Shown here: piece after piece, positions 8,163 through 16,568 of the stretch | Layout: every line of letters begins with the position of its first letter | Numbering within the stretch: the first letter of the stretch is position 1 | Assembly (NCBI RefSeq): GCF_021732705.1 | Contig: NZ_JAKFUM010000010.1 | Location: 438,120-502,119, forward strand | DNA from: Nevskia sp. | Lineage (GTDB): Bacteria; Pseudomonadota; Gammaproteobacteria; Nevskiales; Nevskiaceae | Direction: 5' to 3' | DNA length: 64,000 nt | The notes under the pieces: generated by a model | Told to the model about the DNA's origin: nothing | Database searches by the model: none | What the model saw: the letters and a program-made list of their open reading frames with translations, nothing else | Translations under genes and position numbers: made by a program

Positions 8163-9156
8163 GCGCCGCCACTTCCGCGACATCGATGTTGGCCATGCCG
8201 GATTCCGGCGGCGTGGCGTAGACCGGCTTCAGATGCTCGCAGAACGCCGACAGGCTGCGGAAGCCGAACAGCCCGATCGTCGGGATGCCGATCGCCGCCG
8301 CGAGATTCATTCCCGAACTGTCATTGCCGACATACAGGCTCGATTCCGCAAGCAGCGCGAGGCTCAGCCGCAGGTCCGGGCCGATCGCCGGCAGGTTGAC
8401 GACGACCGTGTCCGCCGGCATCTGCGACAGGAATTCGGTGGCCACCGCGGCCACGTCGCGATGGCCGAACAGGATGAAGCCGATGTCCGGGTGATGGCTC
8501 TGAATCGCTCGCGCCACGGTCGCGAACCGCGTGCCGCCCCACTGCCGCACGGCGACCGACGAACTCATGCCGAGCGTCACCCAGCGCGGGCGCCCGGCGG
8601 TCAAGGCGCGGGCGTCGGCGACGAAGGCCGGGCTCGGTTCGAGATTCGGCCAGACCGGCGCGTAGTCGAAGCCGTGGCGTTCCAGCACCGTCTGCATCCA
8701 GTACAGGCTGCGCGGATGCGGCGTGCGGTCCGGCACGAAGGCGTGATGCGAAAACATCGGCAGCCGGATGAACGCGCGCCGCGGCAGATAGGCGTAGCGG
8801 TTCGGGATGCCGGCGCGCCACGCGGCCAGCGCGAAGAAGGTCTCGAAATTGACGTGGTAGACGTGCTGCAGCGCGAGGCTTTCGAGCAGTTCCCGCGTCA
8901 GTGCGGTGCGCCGCGGCCGGTCCGGTCCCAGTGTCGAGCGAATGCTGATGACCCGCGCCAGGCACGGCTGTTCGGCAAACATCGCGTTAACATCGTCGGC
9001 GAGATAATTGATCAGCACCAGCGGCCCGTGGCGCAGTGCCAGCCGCTTGATCAGGCCCATGTGCACCGCGTTGTCGCCGATGGCGCCGCTGATGAAGACG
9101 GCCGCCGTGGCCGCGGACACGGGCGCCGCCGTCGAGGCGGCTGCCGTCGTCGTCAT
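8131..9156 (-). CDS. Glycosyltransferase family 9
   Basis: A 341-aa GT9 protein. It opens with a low-complexity Ala/Thr stretch, then AVFISGAIGDNAVHMGLIKR replaces the usual GDxLL motif. The C-terminal half has WVTLGMSSSVAVRQWGG, IGFILFGHRD and SLYVGNDSSGMNLAAAIGIPT, the conserved donor-site block. It likely acts in LPS core or a related glycan. It converges on the GT4 gene with a 32-bp coding overlap and is separated by 190 bp from the next, divergent GT9 gene. It is diverged from the gene at 4980, so specificity is probably different. Confidence 0.85.
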   Translation of the reverse strand: MTTTAAASTAAPVSAATAAVFISGAIGDNAVHMGLIKRLALRHGPLVLINYLADDVNAMFAEQPCLARVISIRSTLGPDRPRRTALTRELLESLALQHVYHVNFETFFALAAWRAGIPNRYAYLPRRAFIRLPMFSHHAFVPDRTPHPRSLYWMQTVLERHGFDYAPVWPNLEPSPAFVADARALTAGRPRWVTLGMSSSVAVRQWGGTRFATVARAIQSHHPDIGFILFGHRDVAAVATEFLSQMPADTVVVNLPAIGPDLRLSLALLAESSLYVGNDSSGMNLAAAIGIPTIGLFGFRSLSAFCEHLKPVYATPPESGMANIDVAEVAALSLKLLAAPH

Positions 9157-9346
9157 CGAAATGCGAAGCGAAGCCTCGGCCGCCTGGCCGCTGCCTCACC
9201 CGCGTCGCGCAAATCCAGATTCGTGATCAGCATGTCGAGATGAACGTACCGGTTTCGGATACAGCCACGGCTGCACAGCGTCCCGCCGCCGGAAGGCTGC
9301 GCTGCGCGCCGATCGTACGCTGCCCTACCATCAGCGTCGACGGCGC

Positions 9347-10438
9347 GTGCCGATGAGCCGGCCGACGCTGCCACAGGCTGCCGATCGACACGCGGCCCGT
9401 TCCGGATCGTCGGACCTTGCCCGCCGCCTGCAGAGCGCGCGCAAGCTGCTGGTGATCGACTCCGGCGGGCTCGGCGATCACATCCACAGCCTGCCGGCGC
9501 TGTGGCTGCTGCGGCAGAACAATGCCGACGCCGCGCTGCACGTCTTGGGCGGTCACGGCCTGTTCGGCGCGATGACGCCGTGGATCGATCATGTCTGGCC
9601 GTACGCCCGGCGCGGGCTGCAGGCGGACCTGCGCTGGATCGCGCGTCTGCGCGCCGAGCGCTACGACGCCGCCCTCGTGCTGACCAGCAGCAATCACGCG
9701 GCGGCGATCGGCGGCCTGTGCGGCGCGCCGCTGCGGCTTGCGCGCCGGGCCGATGCCAACAAGCGCTGGTGGTGGCAGCCGTGGCTGCACACGCGGATCG
9801 TCGAGCAGCCGTTCCACCGGATGCCGATGTATCGGCAGCGCTGGCAGATGCTGAAGGACCTCGGCCTGCAGGGCAGCGCACCGGAATTCCGGGTCGAGAT
9901 CGCTGCCACCGCGCGCCGCGCGGCCGGCATCGATGCCGACGACGACGGACGCTATCTGCACCTCAGCGCCAACGCCACCGACGACCGCCGCGACCTGCCC
10001 ATCGCCCAGCAGGCCGGGCTGTGGAACGCGCTGCATGCCCGCTTTCCGACGTATCGCATCGCGGTGTCGGCCGACGCCACGGCGCGTGGCCGCAGCAAGC
10101 TGCAGGCGCTGCTGCAGCAGATCGAGTTCGTGCCGTGGCGGGTGTTCGACGGCACGCTCGACATCGCCGGCTTCGCCTCGGTGGTGCAAGGTGCGGCGGC
10201 CCATGTCGGGCCGGATTCCGGCGGGCTGCACATCGCCCGCGTCGCCGGCACGCGGTCGGTGTCGTGGTTCCGGCAGAACCATCATCTGCCGAACTGGTTT
10301 CCGGATGATCCCGAGCGCCATCAGGCGTTCATCGCGCCGGAATCGCGCGATGACGGCCTTCACGGGCTGGACAACGAGACGCTGATCGAGGCCGTCGCAC
10401 GGGCACTGGCGTCACGCGCATCGGCAAGCGAGGCGTGA
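9347..10438 (+). CDS. Glycosyltransferase family 9
   Basis: A 363-aa GT9 enzyme, the third in this region. KLLVIDSGGLGDHIHSLPAL (residues about 33-52) is the N-terminal GT9 motif, and HVGPDSGGLHIARVAGTRSV is the C-terminal donor block. The reading starts with GTG at 9347; an ATG two codons downstream at 9353 is equally possible and neither has a strong Shine-Dalgarno. It ends 7 bp from the convergent DUF3291 gene. It belongs functionally with the preceding glycan genes; donor and acceptor are unknown. Confidence 0.83.
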   Translation: MPMSRPTLPQAADRHAARSGSSDLARRLQSARKLLVIDSGGLGDHIHSLPALWLLRQNNADAALHVLGGHGLFGAMTPWIDHVWPYARRGLQADLRWIARLRAERYDAALVLTSSNHAAAIGGLCGAPLRLARRADANKRWWWQPWLHTRIVEQPFHRMPMYRQRWQMLKDLGLQGSAPEFRVEIAATARRAAGIDADDDGRYLHLSANATDDRRDLPIAQQAGLWNALHARFPTYRIAVSADATARGRSKLQALLQQIEFVPWRVFDGTLDIAGFASVVQGAAAHVGPDSGGLHIARVAGTRSVSWFRQNHHLPNWFPDDPERHQAFIAPESRDDGLHGLDNETLIEAVARALASRASASEA

Positions 10439-10445
10439 GCGGCGT

Positions 10446-10955
10446 CTAGCCAGCCGGGCACTCGTCGACGAAGCGCTCGGCGGTTTGCCCAGCGGCGTGC
10501 CCGGCCCCGGCATCGGGCGGCGGGAACGCTGCGCGGAAGGTGAAGGCGCGCGGCGTCGGGCCATGGGCCCGCAGATGGTCGAGCGCGGCCTTCGCATCCT
10601 CGACCGTCGGCGCCACGCCCGCCGGCACCCACCACAACACCATGTAGGCCTGCGGCATCTTCTCGAACCACTGGCGGCGCTGCTGCATGATCGCCAGATG
10701 CTCCGGGCCGAAAACGAAGTCGCGCAGCGCCTGCACATCGCGCCAGACCGACAGGTTCACCAGCATCTCGTCGCCGAACGGCCGCAGCGCGGTGGCATTG
10801 CCGTCATCGGTCTTGAGCCGCCAGCGATAGCCTGCGCTGGCCTCGGCCAGGGCGTTGATCCGGTCGAGATTGGCGACGAAATCCGCCATCAGCGCCGAGT
10901 CGATCGGCCCCTTCATCAGCGCGATATTGAGCTGGGCCAGTTCGTACTGCGCCAT
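10446..10955 (-). CDS. DUF3291 domain protein
   Basis: A 169-aa cytoplasmic protein matching DUF3291, a ferredoxin-like fold family of unknown role related in shape to antibiotic biosynthesis monooxygenases. Family features are YELAQLNIALMKGPIDSALM at the N-terminus, the central ALRPFGDEMLVNLSVWRDV, and FVFGPEHLAIMQQRRQWFEK with MPQAYMVLWWVPAG. It is 61 bp downstream of gpsA on the same strand, so it is probably the last gene of the rhodanese-grxC-secB-gpsA unit. The C-terminal 20 residues are not conserved in character. Confidence 0.8.
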   Translation of the reverse strand: MAQYELAQLNIALMKGPIDSALMADFVANLDRINALAEASAGYRWRLKTDDGNATALRPFGDEMLVNLSVWRDVQALRDFVFGPEHLAIMQQRRQWFEKMPQAYMVLWWVPAGVAPTVEDAKAALDHLRAHGPTPRAFTFRAAFPPPDAGAGHAAGQTAERFVDECPAG

Positions 10956-11016
10956 CGAAAGTCTCCGCGAATGCCTTTGCGACCAGCGTGCCGCAGTTCG
11001 CGCGTCGGCCGCTACC

Positions 11017-12024
11017 TCAGCCGGCTTCCGCGCGCAGCGGCCGCTCGGCCAGCCGCTTGACCGCCTCGACCGCCGTCACCTGCCCGGCGATCACCGCACC
11101 GGCCATCTCGTGCAGCGGCATGTCCACACCCAGCCGATGCGCCAGCCGCAGCACTTCCGGTGCCGCGCGCACACCTTCGACCACGCCTTCGAGCGAGGCC
11201 TTGGCCTGCTCCGGCGTCTTGCCCTCGCCGAGCTGGATGCCGTAACGGCGATTGCGCGACTGGTTGTCGGTGCAGGTCAGCACCAGATCGCCGAGGCCGG
11301 CCATGCCCATCAGCGTTTCCGGCTGCGCGCCGAGCGCCGTGGCCAGCCGCGTGATCTCGTTCAGACCGCGCGTGATCATCGCTGCGCGGGTGTTGGCGCC
11401 CAGGCCCAGACCATCGGCGATGCCGACGGCGATCGCCAGCACGTTCTTGGCCGCACCGCCGATCTCGACCCCGATCAGGTCTTCCGAGGTGTAGGCGCGG
11501 AAGCCATCGCCATGCAGCCGCGCCGCCATCCGCTCGGCGAACGCCGGATCGTTCGCGGCCACCGTCACCGCCGTCGGCAGGCCGATGCCGAGTTCCTTGG
11601 CGAACGTCGGCCCGGAAATCACCGCGATGCTGCGCGACTCGCCGAGCAACTCGGCAATCACCTCGTGCGCCAGCCGCCCGCTGCCCGGCTCCAGCCCCTT
11701 CGAGGCACAGGCAATGCCCTGCTCCGGCCGCAGCAGCGGCAGCAGCCGCTCGCAGGTCTCGCGCAGGGTCGGGCTCGGCGTCGAAATCAGGATGTCGCCG
11801 GATTCCGCGACCACCCGCGCCAGATCGCTCGTCGCCGTTAGCTGCGCCGGCAGCGCGCAACCCTTCAGGTAGCGCGTGTTCTCCCGGCTTTCCTCCATCG
11901 TCGCCATCACTGTGGCATCGCGTCCCCACAGGAACGCCGGCGCGCCACGGCGGGACAGCTGGATGGCCAGCGCCGTCCCAAACGCGCCGGCACCCAGAAC
12001 ACCGATCGGACGCCCGTCAGACAT
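11017..12024 (-). CDS. gpsA: NAD(P)-dependent glycerol-3-phosphate dehydrogenase
   Basis: A 335-aa enzyme that reduces dihydroxyacetone phosphate to sn-glycerol-3-phosphate, the backbone for phospholipids. IGVLGAGAFGTALA near residue 8 is the dinucleotide fold GxGxxG, FLWGRD follows, ISGPTFAKE is the conserved central motif, and EIGGAAKNVLAIAVGIADGL holds the catalytic Lys. NTRAAMITRGL and MAGLGDLVLTC complete the set. The start at 12024 gives the family length and has GGGGAAC about 8 bases upstream. An open frame continues upstream because the gene start is tandemly duplicated (see 11971-12284): two short ORFs, each repeating MSDGRPIGVLGAGAFG, precede it, and the last overlaps this start as ATGTCTGA. 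Translation is therefore probably coupled. Confidence 0.93.
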   Translation of the reverse strand: MSDGRPIGVLGAGAFGTALAIQLSRRGAPAFLWGRDATVMATMEESRENTRYLKGCALPAQLTATSDLARVVAESGDILISTPSPTLRETCERLLPLLRPEQGIACASKGLEPGSGRLAHEVIAELLGESRSIAVISGPTFAKELGIGLPTAVTVAANDPAFAERMAARLHGDGFRAYTSEDLIGVEIGGAAKNVLAIAVGIADGLGLGANTRAAMITRGLNEITRLATALGAQPETLMGMAGLGDLVLTCTDNQSRNRRYGIQLGEGKTPEQAKASLEGVVEGVRAAPEVLRLAHRLGVDMPLHEMAGAVIAGQVTAVEAVKRLAERPLRAEAG

Positions 12025-12154
12025 GCCGTTCCCCTGCGCTGGCCCGAACGCCACTCGCCTTGGCGGCTGGCTGCGCCGGCCGCAGGGCTCGGACGTTCCT
12101 CGCCGTCCCAAACGCGCCGGCACCCAGAACACCGATCGGACGCCCGTCAGACAT
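12017..12154 (-). CDS. gpsA leader ORF 2 (repeats GpsA N-terminus)
   Basis: A 45-codon ORF. Its first 17 residues are identical to GpsA (through GAGAFGT), then it leaves the GpsA sequence as ARNVRALRPAQPAAKASG and ends GERHV. Its stop overlaps the true gpsA start in the eight bases ATGTCTGA, and the GGGGAAC serving gpsA lies inside its last codons. This is the geometry of termination-reinitiation coupling. Whether the peptide itself does anything is unknown; it may be only a by-product of the duplication. Confidence 0.55.
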   Translation of the reverse strand: MSDGRPIGVLGAGAFGTARNVRALRPAQPAAKASGVRASAGERHV

Positions 12155-12284
12155 GCCGTTCCCCTGCGCTGGCCCGAACGCCACTCGCCTTGGCGGCTGG
12201 CTGCGCCGGCCGCAGGGCTCGGACGTTCCTCGCCGCCCCAAACGCGCCGGCACCCAGAACACCGATCGGACGCCCGTCAGACAT
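12147..12284 (-). CDS. gpsA leader ORF 1 (repeats GpsA N-terminus)
   Basis: A 45-codon ORF that is the upstream twin of leader ORF 2, differing at residue 17 (Ala for Thr). It is preceded by GGAAA rather than GGGGAAC because the upstream flank is the secB-gpsA spacer, not the repeat; this is probably the ancestral gpsA ribosome-binding site. Its stop overlaps the start of leader ORF 2 in ATGTCTGA. Ribosomes reaching gpsA by coupling would have to reinitiate twice. Confidence 0.5.
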   Translation of the reverse strand: MSDGRPIGVLGAGAFGAARNVRALRPAQPAAKASGVRASAGERHV

Positions 12285-12319
12285 TCGGATTTCCGGCCGA
12301 CGACCGACCGAAGAACGAT

Positions 12320-12826
12320 TTACTGAACCGTGGCCGGCGCTGCCGCCGCCTGCGCCTGCGCCTGCGCGAGGTGCTGGGCGTACAGGGCGTCGAAGTTGAT
12401 CGGCTGCAGCATGACCGGCGGGTAGCCGGTGCGGCCGACGATGTTGGCGATGGCTTCGCGGGCGAACGGCAGGATCACGCCCGGGCAGTACGCGGCGAGC
12501 ACGTGCTGCACTTCCGCGTTGTCCGGGAAGTTGGCGAGCTGGAAGATGCCGGCCTGATGCACTTCGCACAGGAACGCGACTTCTTCCTTGATCTTCGCGG
12601 TGACCGTGACCTGCAGGGTGACCTGGAACACGCCGACGTCGAGCATGTCGATGCCGGTGCCGACCTGCACGTCGATCTGCGGCGCGCCTTCGACGATGAG
12701 GATGCGCGGGGCGTTCGGCATTTCCAGCGACGCGTCCTTCAGGAACAGGCGCTGCAGGTAGACCTGACGCTCCGGGGCGTTCTCGATGGTCGGGACGTTC
12801 GGCGTAACGGGATTCGGGGTGCTCAT
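12320..12826 (-). CDS. secB: Protein-export chaperone SecB
   Basis: A 168-aa cytoplasmic chaperone that keeps preproteins unfolded and hands them to SecA. Conserved strings are QVYLQRLFLKDASLEMPNAP, VTVTAKIKEEVAFLCEVHQA, GIFQL, and the C-terminal block CPGVILPFAREAIANIVGRT with GGYPP-type ending GYPPVMLQPINFDALY. The C-terminal tail is Ala/Gln rich. It is preceded by grxC and followed after 35 bp by the duplicated gpsA start, the gammaproteobacterial order rhodanese-grxC-secB-gpsA. Confidence 0.95.
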   Translation of the reverse strand: MSTPNPVTPNVPTIENAPERQVYLQRLFLKDASLEMPNAPRILIVEGAPQIDVQVGTGIDMLDVGVFQVTLQVTVTAKIKEEVAFLCEVHQAGIFQLANFPDNAEVQHVLAAYCPGVILPFAREAIANIVGRTGYPPVMLQPINFDALYAQHLAQAQAQAAAAPATVQ

Positions 12827-12876
12827 GATCGGTTCGTGGTCTTGGGTCGATGCTGCGGGGTGTTGAAGCTGCGCGC

Positions 12877-13134
12877 TCAGGCGTCGCGCAGCAAGGGATC
12901 CAGCTTGCCGGCGCGGTCGAGCGCGGCGAGGTCGTCGAAGCCGCCGACGTGCGTGTCGCCGACGAAGATCTGCGGTACGGTGCGGCGGCCGGAGCGCTCC
13001 ATCATCTCGGCGCGCAGGTTGTCGTCGCGGTCGACCATGACTTCATCAAAGGCCACGCCCTTGCCGGTCAGCAGGCGCTTGGCGAGCATGCAGTACGGGC
13101 AGATGCGGGTCGAATAGACGAGTACCGGTTTCAT
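12877..13134 (-). CDS. grxC: Glutaredoxin 3
   Basis: An 85-aa dithiol glutaredoxin beginning MKPVLVYSTRICPYCMLAKR, with the CPYC active site at residues 12-15. TVPQIFVGDTHVGGFDDL carries the cis-Pro and the glutathione-binding GG-D motif. It uses glutathione to reduce protein and ribonucleotide reductase disulfides. The ATG at 13134 is preferred over one five codons upstream because homologues start at this point. It lies between the membrane rhodanese and secB. Confidence 0.93.
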   Translation of the reverse strand: MKPVLVYSTRICPYCMLAKRLLTGKGVAFDEVMVDRDDNLRAEMMERSGRRTVPQIFVGDTHVGGFDDLAALDRAGKLDPLLRDA

Positions 13135-13166
13135 CGGGTTTCCTCGCAAAGCGTGACGCGCCGAGA

Positions 13167-13616
13167 TTACTTGGCGGTGACGGGAAGGTTGGCGCCGAGC
13201 CAGCCGTTGAGGCCGCCGCGCAGGGCGTAGACCTCGGTATGGCCCAGCTTGCGCAGGCGAATCGCGGCTTCGACGGCCGTCGGGCCGATCGCGCAGTAGA
13301 CGATGACCGGACGCGACTTGTCCTTGCCGATCTCGCTGGCACGGTCGGTCAGTTTCGGCAGCGGCAGGTTGACGGCGTTGAGCAGGTGGCCCTTCTTGAA
13401 GTCGGCGGCCGGGCGCACGTCCAGCACCAGCGCATCGCGATCGTTGATCAGGCGAACGGCTTCCGACGGGGCCAGCCGCTTGCCGCCCTGCACGGAACCG
13501 TGGACTTCGTTGGCAATCAACGCGACCGTGACGACGATCAGCGCAGCGAACAGGACGAGATGGGCCTGGACAAAGGTCAGCAGTTGGTCGGTCAAGGGGA
13601 GGTCAGCGTTGAACAA
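13167..13616 (-). CDS. Membrane-anchored rhodanese-like protein (YibN type)
   Basis: A 149-aa protein with an N-terminal membrane helix (about residues 17-37) followed by one rhodanese domain. The active-site loop reads VYCAIGPTA, so the Cys is present but the usual Arg of the sulfurtransferase loop is replaced, as is common in YibN relatives. It heads the grxC-secB-gpsA unit, the same order as in E. coli. Role in the cell is not settled; a sulfur or redox function near the membrane is the usual guess. Confidence 0.85.
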   Translation of the reverse strand: MFNADLPLTDQLLTFVQAHLVLFAALIVVTVALIANEVHGSVQGGKRLAPSEAVRLINDRDALVLDVRPAADFKKGHLLNAVNLPLPKLTDRASEIGKDKSRPVIVYCAIGPTAVEAAIRLRKLGHTEVYALRGGLNGWLGANLPVTAK

Positions 13617-13673
13617 GGCGATAATGCTCGTGGATTATCGCATTCGTCGCCACCCCCGGAAAGAAACCGCGCT

Positions 13674-14885
13674 TTGAAGGCTCAGAACCGCACGAATCGA
13701 CTCGCCGCTGCCGTGCTGGCCGCTTGCGTCTGCCTGACGGTTTCCGTGGCGGCATCGTGGCTGCCGGTGCACGCGGCAAGCACCGCCGACAAGCTGAAAG
13801 CCGGTACCGAGGACCTCGGCCGGGTGCGGGCGAAGATCGAGGCGGCGAATCAGAGGATCGACCGCGCCCGCGAAGCGCAGAACGCGCAGCGGGCTGCGGT
13901 GGAAGCGGCCGAGCGCAGGATCGCCGAATCGCAGAAGGCGCTGCGCCGGATCGAGGCGGACGCCGACGCGCAGGACGCGAAGGTCAAGGCGGCGATGGCC
14001 AGCCGCGCCGCGGCCGAAGCCCGTCTGGTCAAGAGCCGCGAGCAGCTGGCGACCCAGGTGCGCTCGGCCTACGTCGCCGGTCAGGGCGGGCAGACGGCGC
14101 TGCTCTTGAGTCAGGACGAGCCGGACCGGATCGGTCGCCTGCTGACCTACTTCGATTACCTGAACCGCGCCAGCGCCCGGCAACTCGATGAAATCAACGC
14201 TGAAATCGCAGCCGTGGCGGCCGAGCAGCAGAAGGTCGAGGCGGAACTGGCGGCGCTGAAGCAACTCGAAGCGAGCCAGAAGCGCGCGCTGGCGGCACTG
14301 GAGGCCGACCGCCTGAGCCGGCGCAAGGCCGTGGCCGAACTCGATGCGAAGATCGCCAGCGACGCCGAACAGGTGAAGACGCTGAAGTCGAGCGAGCAGG
14401 AAATCCAGGCGCTGCTCAAGCAGTTGAAGGAGGCGCTGGCCGAGGTGCCGGCCGTGCGCCCGCCGACGCGCGGCAATGCGCCGTCGAAGCCGTTCGCGAA
14501 ATCGCGCGGCACCCTCGCCTGGCCGCTGCGCGGCAACATTCTGGCGAACTATGGCGACGCGAAGAACGATAGCCGTCTGCAATGGAAAGGCCTGTGGATC
14601 GCCGGGGCCGAAGGCACGCCGGTGCGGGCCGCGGCACCGGGGCGCGTGGCCTATGTCGGCTGGTTGTCGAGCTTCGGGCTGATCGTCGTCGTCGAGCACG
14701 ACAAGGGCTTCTTCACCCTGTATGGCCACAACGCCAGCGTCGCGAAGGCGGCAGGCGACGAAGTCGATACCGGCGATGTGCTGGCCAGCGTCGGCAATAC
14801 CGGCGGCTACGAGCGCAGCGGCCTGTATTTCGAGGTGCGGCGTGGCACCGATCCGCTCGACCCGCGCGAGTGGCTGGTGCCCTGA
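13674..14885 (+). CDS. envC: Murein hydrolase activator EnvC
   Basis: A 403-aa periplasmic protein. Residues 1-37 form a signal peptide, about 40-275 is a long Ala/Glu/Lys/Arg-rich coiled coil, and about 300-400 is a LytM (peptidase M23) domain. The zinc ligands are degenerate (LQWKGLWIAG and GLYFEVRR instead of the HxxxD and HxH motifs), as expected for an activator of AmiA/AmiB amidases rather than an enzyme. The start is TTG at 13674, because no ATG or GTG gives a signal peptide at the right place; GGAAAG precedes it. It is divergent from the rhodanese, mirroring the E. coli yibN/envC region but without gpmM, and is followed by the S41 peptidase. Confidence 0.88.
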   Translation: MKAQNRTNRLAAAVLAACVCLTVSVAASWLPVHAASTADKLKAGTEDLGRVRAKIEAANQRIDRAREAQNAQRAAVEAAERRIAESQKALRRIEADADAQDAKVKAAMASRAAAEARLVKSREQLATQVRSAYVAGQGGQTALLLSQDEPDRIGRLLTYFDYLNRASARQLDEINAEIAAVAAEQQKVEAELAALKQLEASQKRALAALEADRLSRRKAVAELDAKIASDAEQVKTLKSSEQEIQALLKQLKEALAEVPAVRPPTRGNAPSKPFAKSRGTLAWPLRGNILANYGDAKNDSRLQWKGLWIAGAEGTPVRAAAPGRVAYVGWLSSFGLIVVVEHDKGFFTLYGHNASVAKAAGDEVDTGDVLASVGNTGGYERSGLYFEVRRGTDPLDPREWLVP

Positions 14886-15058
14886 CCGTCTTCCGCAGCC
14901 GCCCGCCGCTACCGCGCAACGACACCTCCGGTCGCACCGGCGCGGGCCCTGCATGAACGTTGCCGCCATGCTGCGGTCTGCACAATGCGCTGTGCTACAT
15001 TCAAATCAGCCTTCGATGCCGTCCGGCAACGCTCTCCCACTCATCTAAAAGCACGTCC

Positions 15059-16417
15059 ATGTCCTCATCGACTCGCGTTTCCCTGGCCCTGCTGGCCGGC
15101 GTCGTTTTCGGGGTCAGCGCCACGCTGACGCACAGTGTCTTCGCCGAAAAGCAGCCACCGGTCGAAACCCTGCCGCTGAAGGACCTGCAGACCTTCGTCG
15201 AAATCCTCAATCGCGTGAAAAGCGATTATGTCGAGCCGGTGAAGGATGAAACCCTGCTCGAAAATGCCGTGCGCGGCATGCTGTCCGGCCTCGACCCGCA
15301 TTCCTCGTATCTCGACAAGGCCGAGTACAAGGATCTGAATGCCTCGACCACCGGCAAGTTCGGCGGTCTGGGCATCGAAGTGCAGCTGAAGGACGGCCTG
15401 GTCAAGGTGGTGTCGCCGATCGACGACACGCCGGCCTCGAAGGCGGGTGTGAAGGCCGGCGACCTGATCGTGAAGATCGACGAAACGCCGGTGAAGGGCC
15501 TGACCCTGCAGGATGCCGTCAACAAGATGCGCGGCGATCCGGGCACCAAGATCGTGCTGACCCTGGTTCGCGAAAACGCGCCGGCACCGCTGGTGCTGGA
15601 ACTGAAGCGTGATTTCATCAAGGTGGCCTCGGTCCGCGGCCGCTCGATCGAGCCGGGCTTCGGCTACATCCGCATCTCGCAGTTCACGTCGACCACGAGC
15701 AAGGGCCTGTCGGACGAGCTGGCGAAGCTGAAGAAGGAAGGCCCGATCAAGGGCCTCGTGCTGGACCTCCGCAACAACCCGGGCGGCCTGCTGACGGCGG
15801 CCGTCGATGTTTCGGACGAATTCCTGAACAAGGGCGGCATCGTCAGCATCAAGGGCCGTGACGCCGATTCGACCCGTGCCTTCGATGCCTCGGTCGGCGA
15901 TGCGCTCGACGGCAAGCCGCTGGTCGTGCTGGTCAACGGCGGCTCGGCCTCGGCGGCGGAAATCGTCGCCGGCGCGCTGCAGGATCAGCATCGCGCGGTG
16001 CTGGTCGGCAGCAAAACCTTCGGCAAGGGTTCGGTGCAGACCATCCTGCCGCTGAACAACGACTCCGCGATCAAGATCACCACGGCGCGCTACTACACCC
16101 CGAGCGGCCGCTCGATCCAGGCCGAAGGCATCGTGCCGGACGTGACGATCCAGCCGGTCAAGGTGTCGAAGCTCGATCCGTCGGAAATCGGCGAAGGCGT
16201 GCACGAGGCCGACCTCAAGGGCCGTCTCGACAATCCGAACGCCAAGCCGGCCGACGACAAGGCGAAGGACGCCAAGCCGGCGGACGACAAGGACAAGGAC
16301 GCGAAGAAGGACGGCGCACAGGAGCCGATCAACATCGCCGACCTCGCGGTCAACGACTACGAGCTGTACGAAGCGCTGAACCTGCTGAAGGGCCTGACGA
16401 TCGCGCAGGCACGATAA
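15059..16417 (+). CDS. ctpA: Carboxy-terminal processing protease, S41 family
   Basis: A 452-aa envelope serine protease. Residues 1-29 are a signal or anchor segment; a PDZ domain with [20 protein letters not shown] follows (about 100-170), then the S41 catalytic core. [13 protein letters not shown] places the nucleophile at Ser298, and [10 protein letters not shown] gives Lys323, the usual 25-residue spacing of the Ser/Lys dyad. The C-terminal region (about 390-430) has an Asp/Lys/Ala-rich linker with repeated KPADDK units. Such proteases trim periplasmic proteins, including murein hydrolase regulators, which fits its position behind envC. A strong terminator follows. Confidence 0.92.
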   Translation: MSSSTRVSLALLAGVVFGVSATLTHSVFAEKQPPVETLPLKDLQTFVEILNRVKSDYVEPVKDETLLENAVRGMLSGLDPHSSYLDKAEYKDLNASTTGKFGGLGIEVQLKDGLVKVVSPIDDTPASKAGVKAGDLIVKIDETPVKGLTLQDAVNKMRGDPGTKIVLTLVRENAPAPLVLELKRDFIKVASVRGRSIEPGFGYIRISQFTSTTSKGLSDELAKLKKEGPIKGLVLDLRNNPGGLLTAAVDVSDEFLNKGGIVSIKGRDADSTRAFDASVGDALDGKPLVVLVNGGSASAAEIVAGALQDQHRAVLVGSKTFGKGSVQTILPLNNDSAIKITTARYYTPSGRSIQAEGIVPDVTIQPVKVSKLDPSEIGEGVHEADLKGRLDNPNAKPADDKAKDAKPADDKDKDAKKDGAQEPINIADLAVNDYELYEALNLLKGLTIAQAR

Positions 16418-16468
16418 GCGGCTTGTTGATTGCGCCGATGCCGCGCTGATCGTTCAGCGCAGCACCGA

Positions 16469-16494
16469 AACGCCGGCCTCGCGCCGGCGTTTTT
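16469..16494 (+). terminator. Rho-independent terminator after the S41 peptidase gene
   Basis: Nine-bp perfect stem AACGCCGGC / GCCGGCGTT with loop CTCGC, followed by five T, starting about 50 bases after the stop codon. Confidence 0.88.
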
Positions 16495-16568
16495 GTTGGT
16501 GCCAGCCGTCGTTGCCGATGCGCTTCAGCCCGGCAAGCGCATGGTGTCGCTTCAGCCGGACAACCCGC

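Larger units (their letters stand above)
11971..12284 (-). repeat. Tandem 130-bp repeat duplicating the gpsA start (2.4 copies)
   Basis: The blocks 11971-12100 and 12101-12230 are essentially identical 130-bp units, followed by a 54-bp partial third copy at 12231-12284 with one base change (GCCGTCCC becomes GCCGCCCC). Each copy holds a gpsA start codon plus its first 16 codons; the two full units also hold about 76 bp of GC-rich hairpin-forming sequence that includes the Shine-Dalgarno for the next start. Start codons are at 12284, 12154 and 12024. The period is not a multiple of three, so each copy shifts frame and terminates instead of extending GpsA. Confidence 0.92.

Noticed and set aside
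12147-12569. 140-codon minus-strand frame extending from secB into leader ORF 1
   Set aside because: Its first half is secB read out of frame; only the part from 12284 is meaningful.
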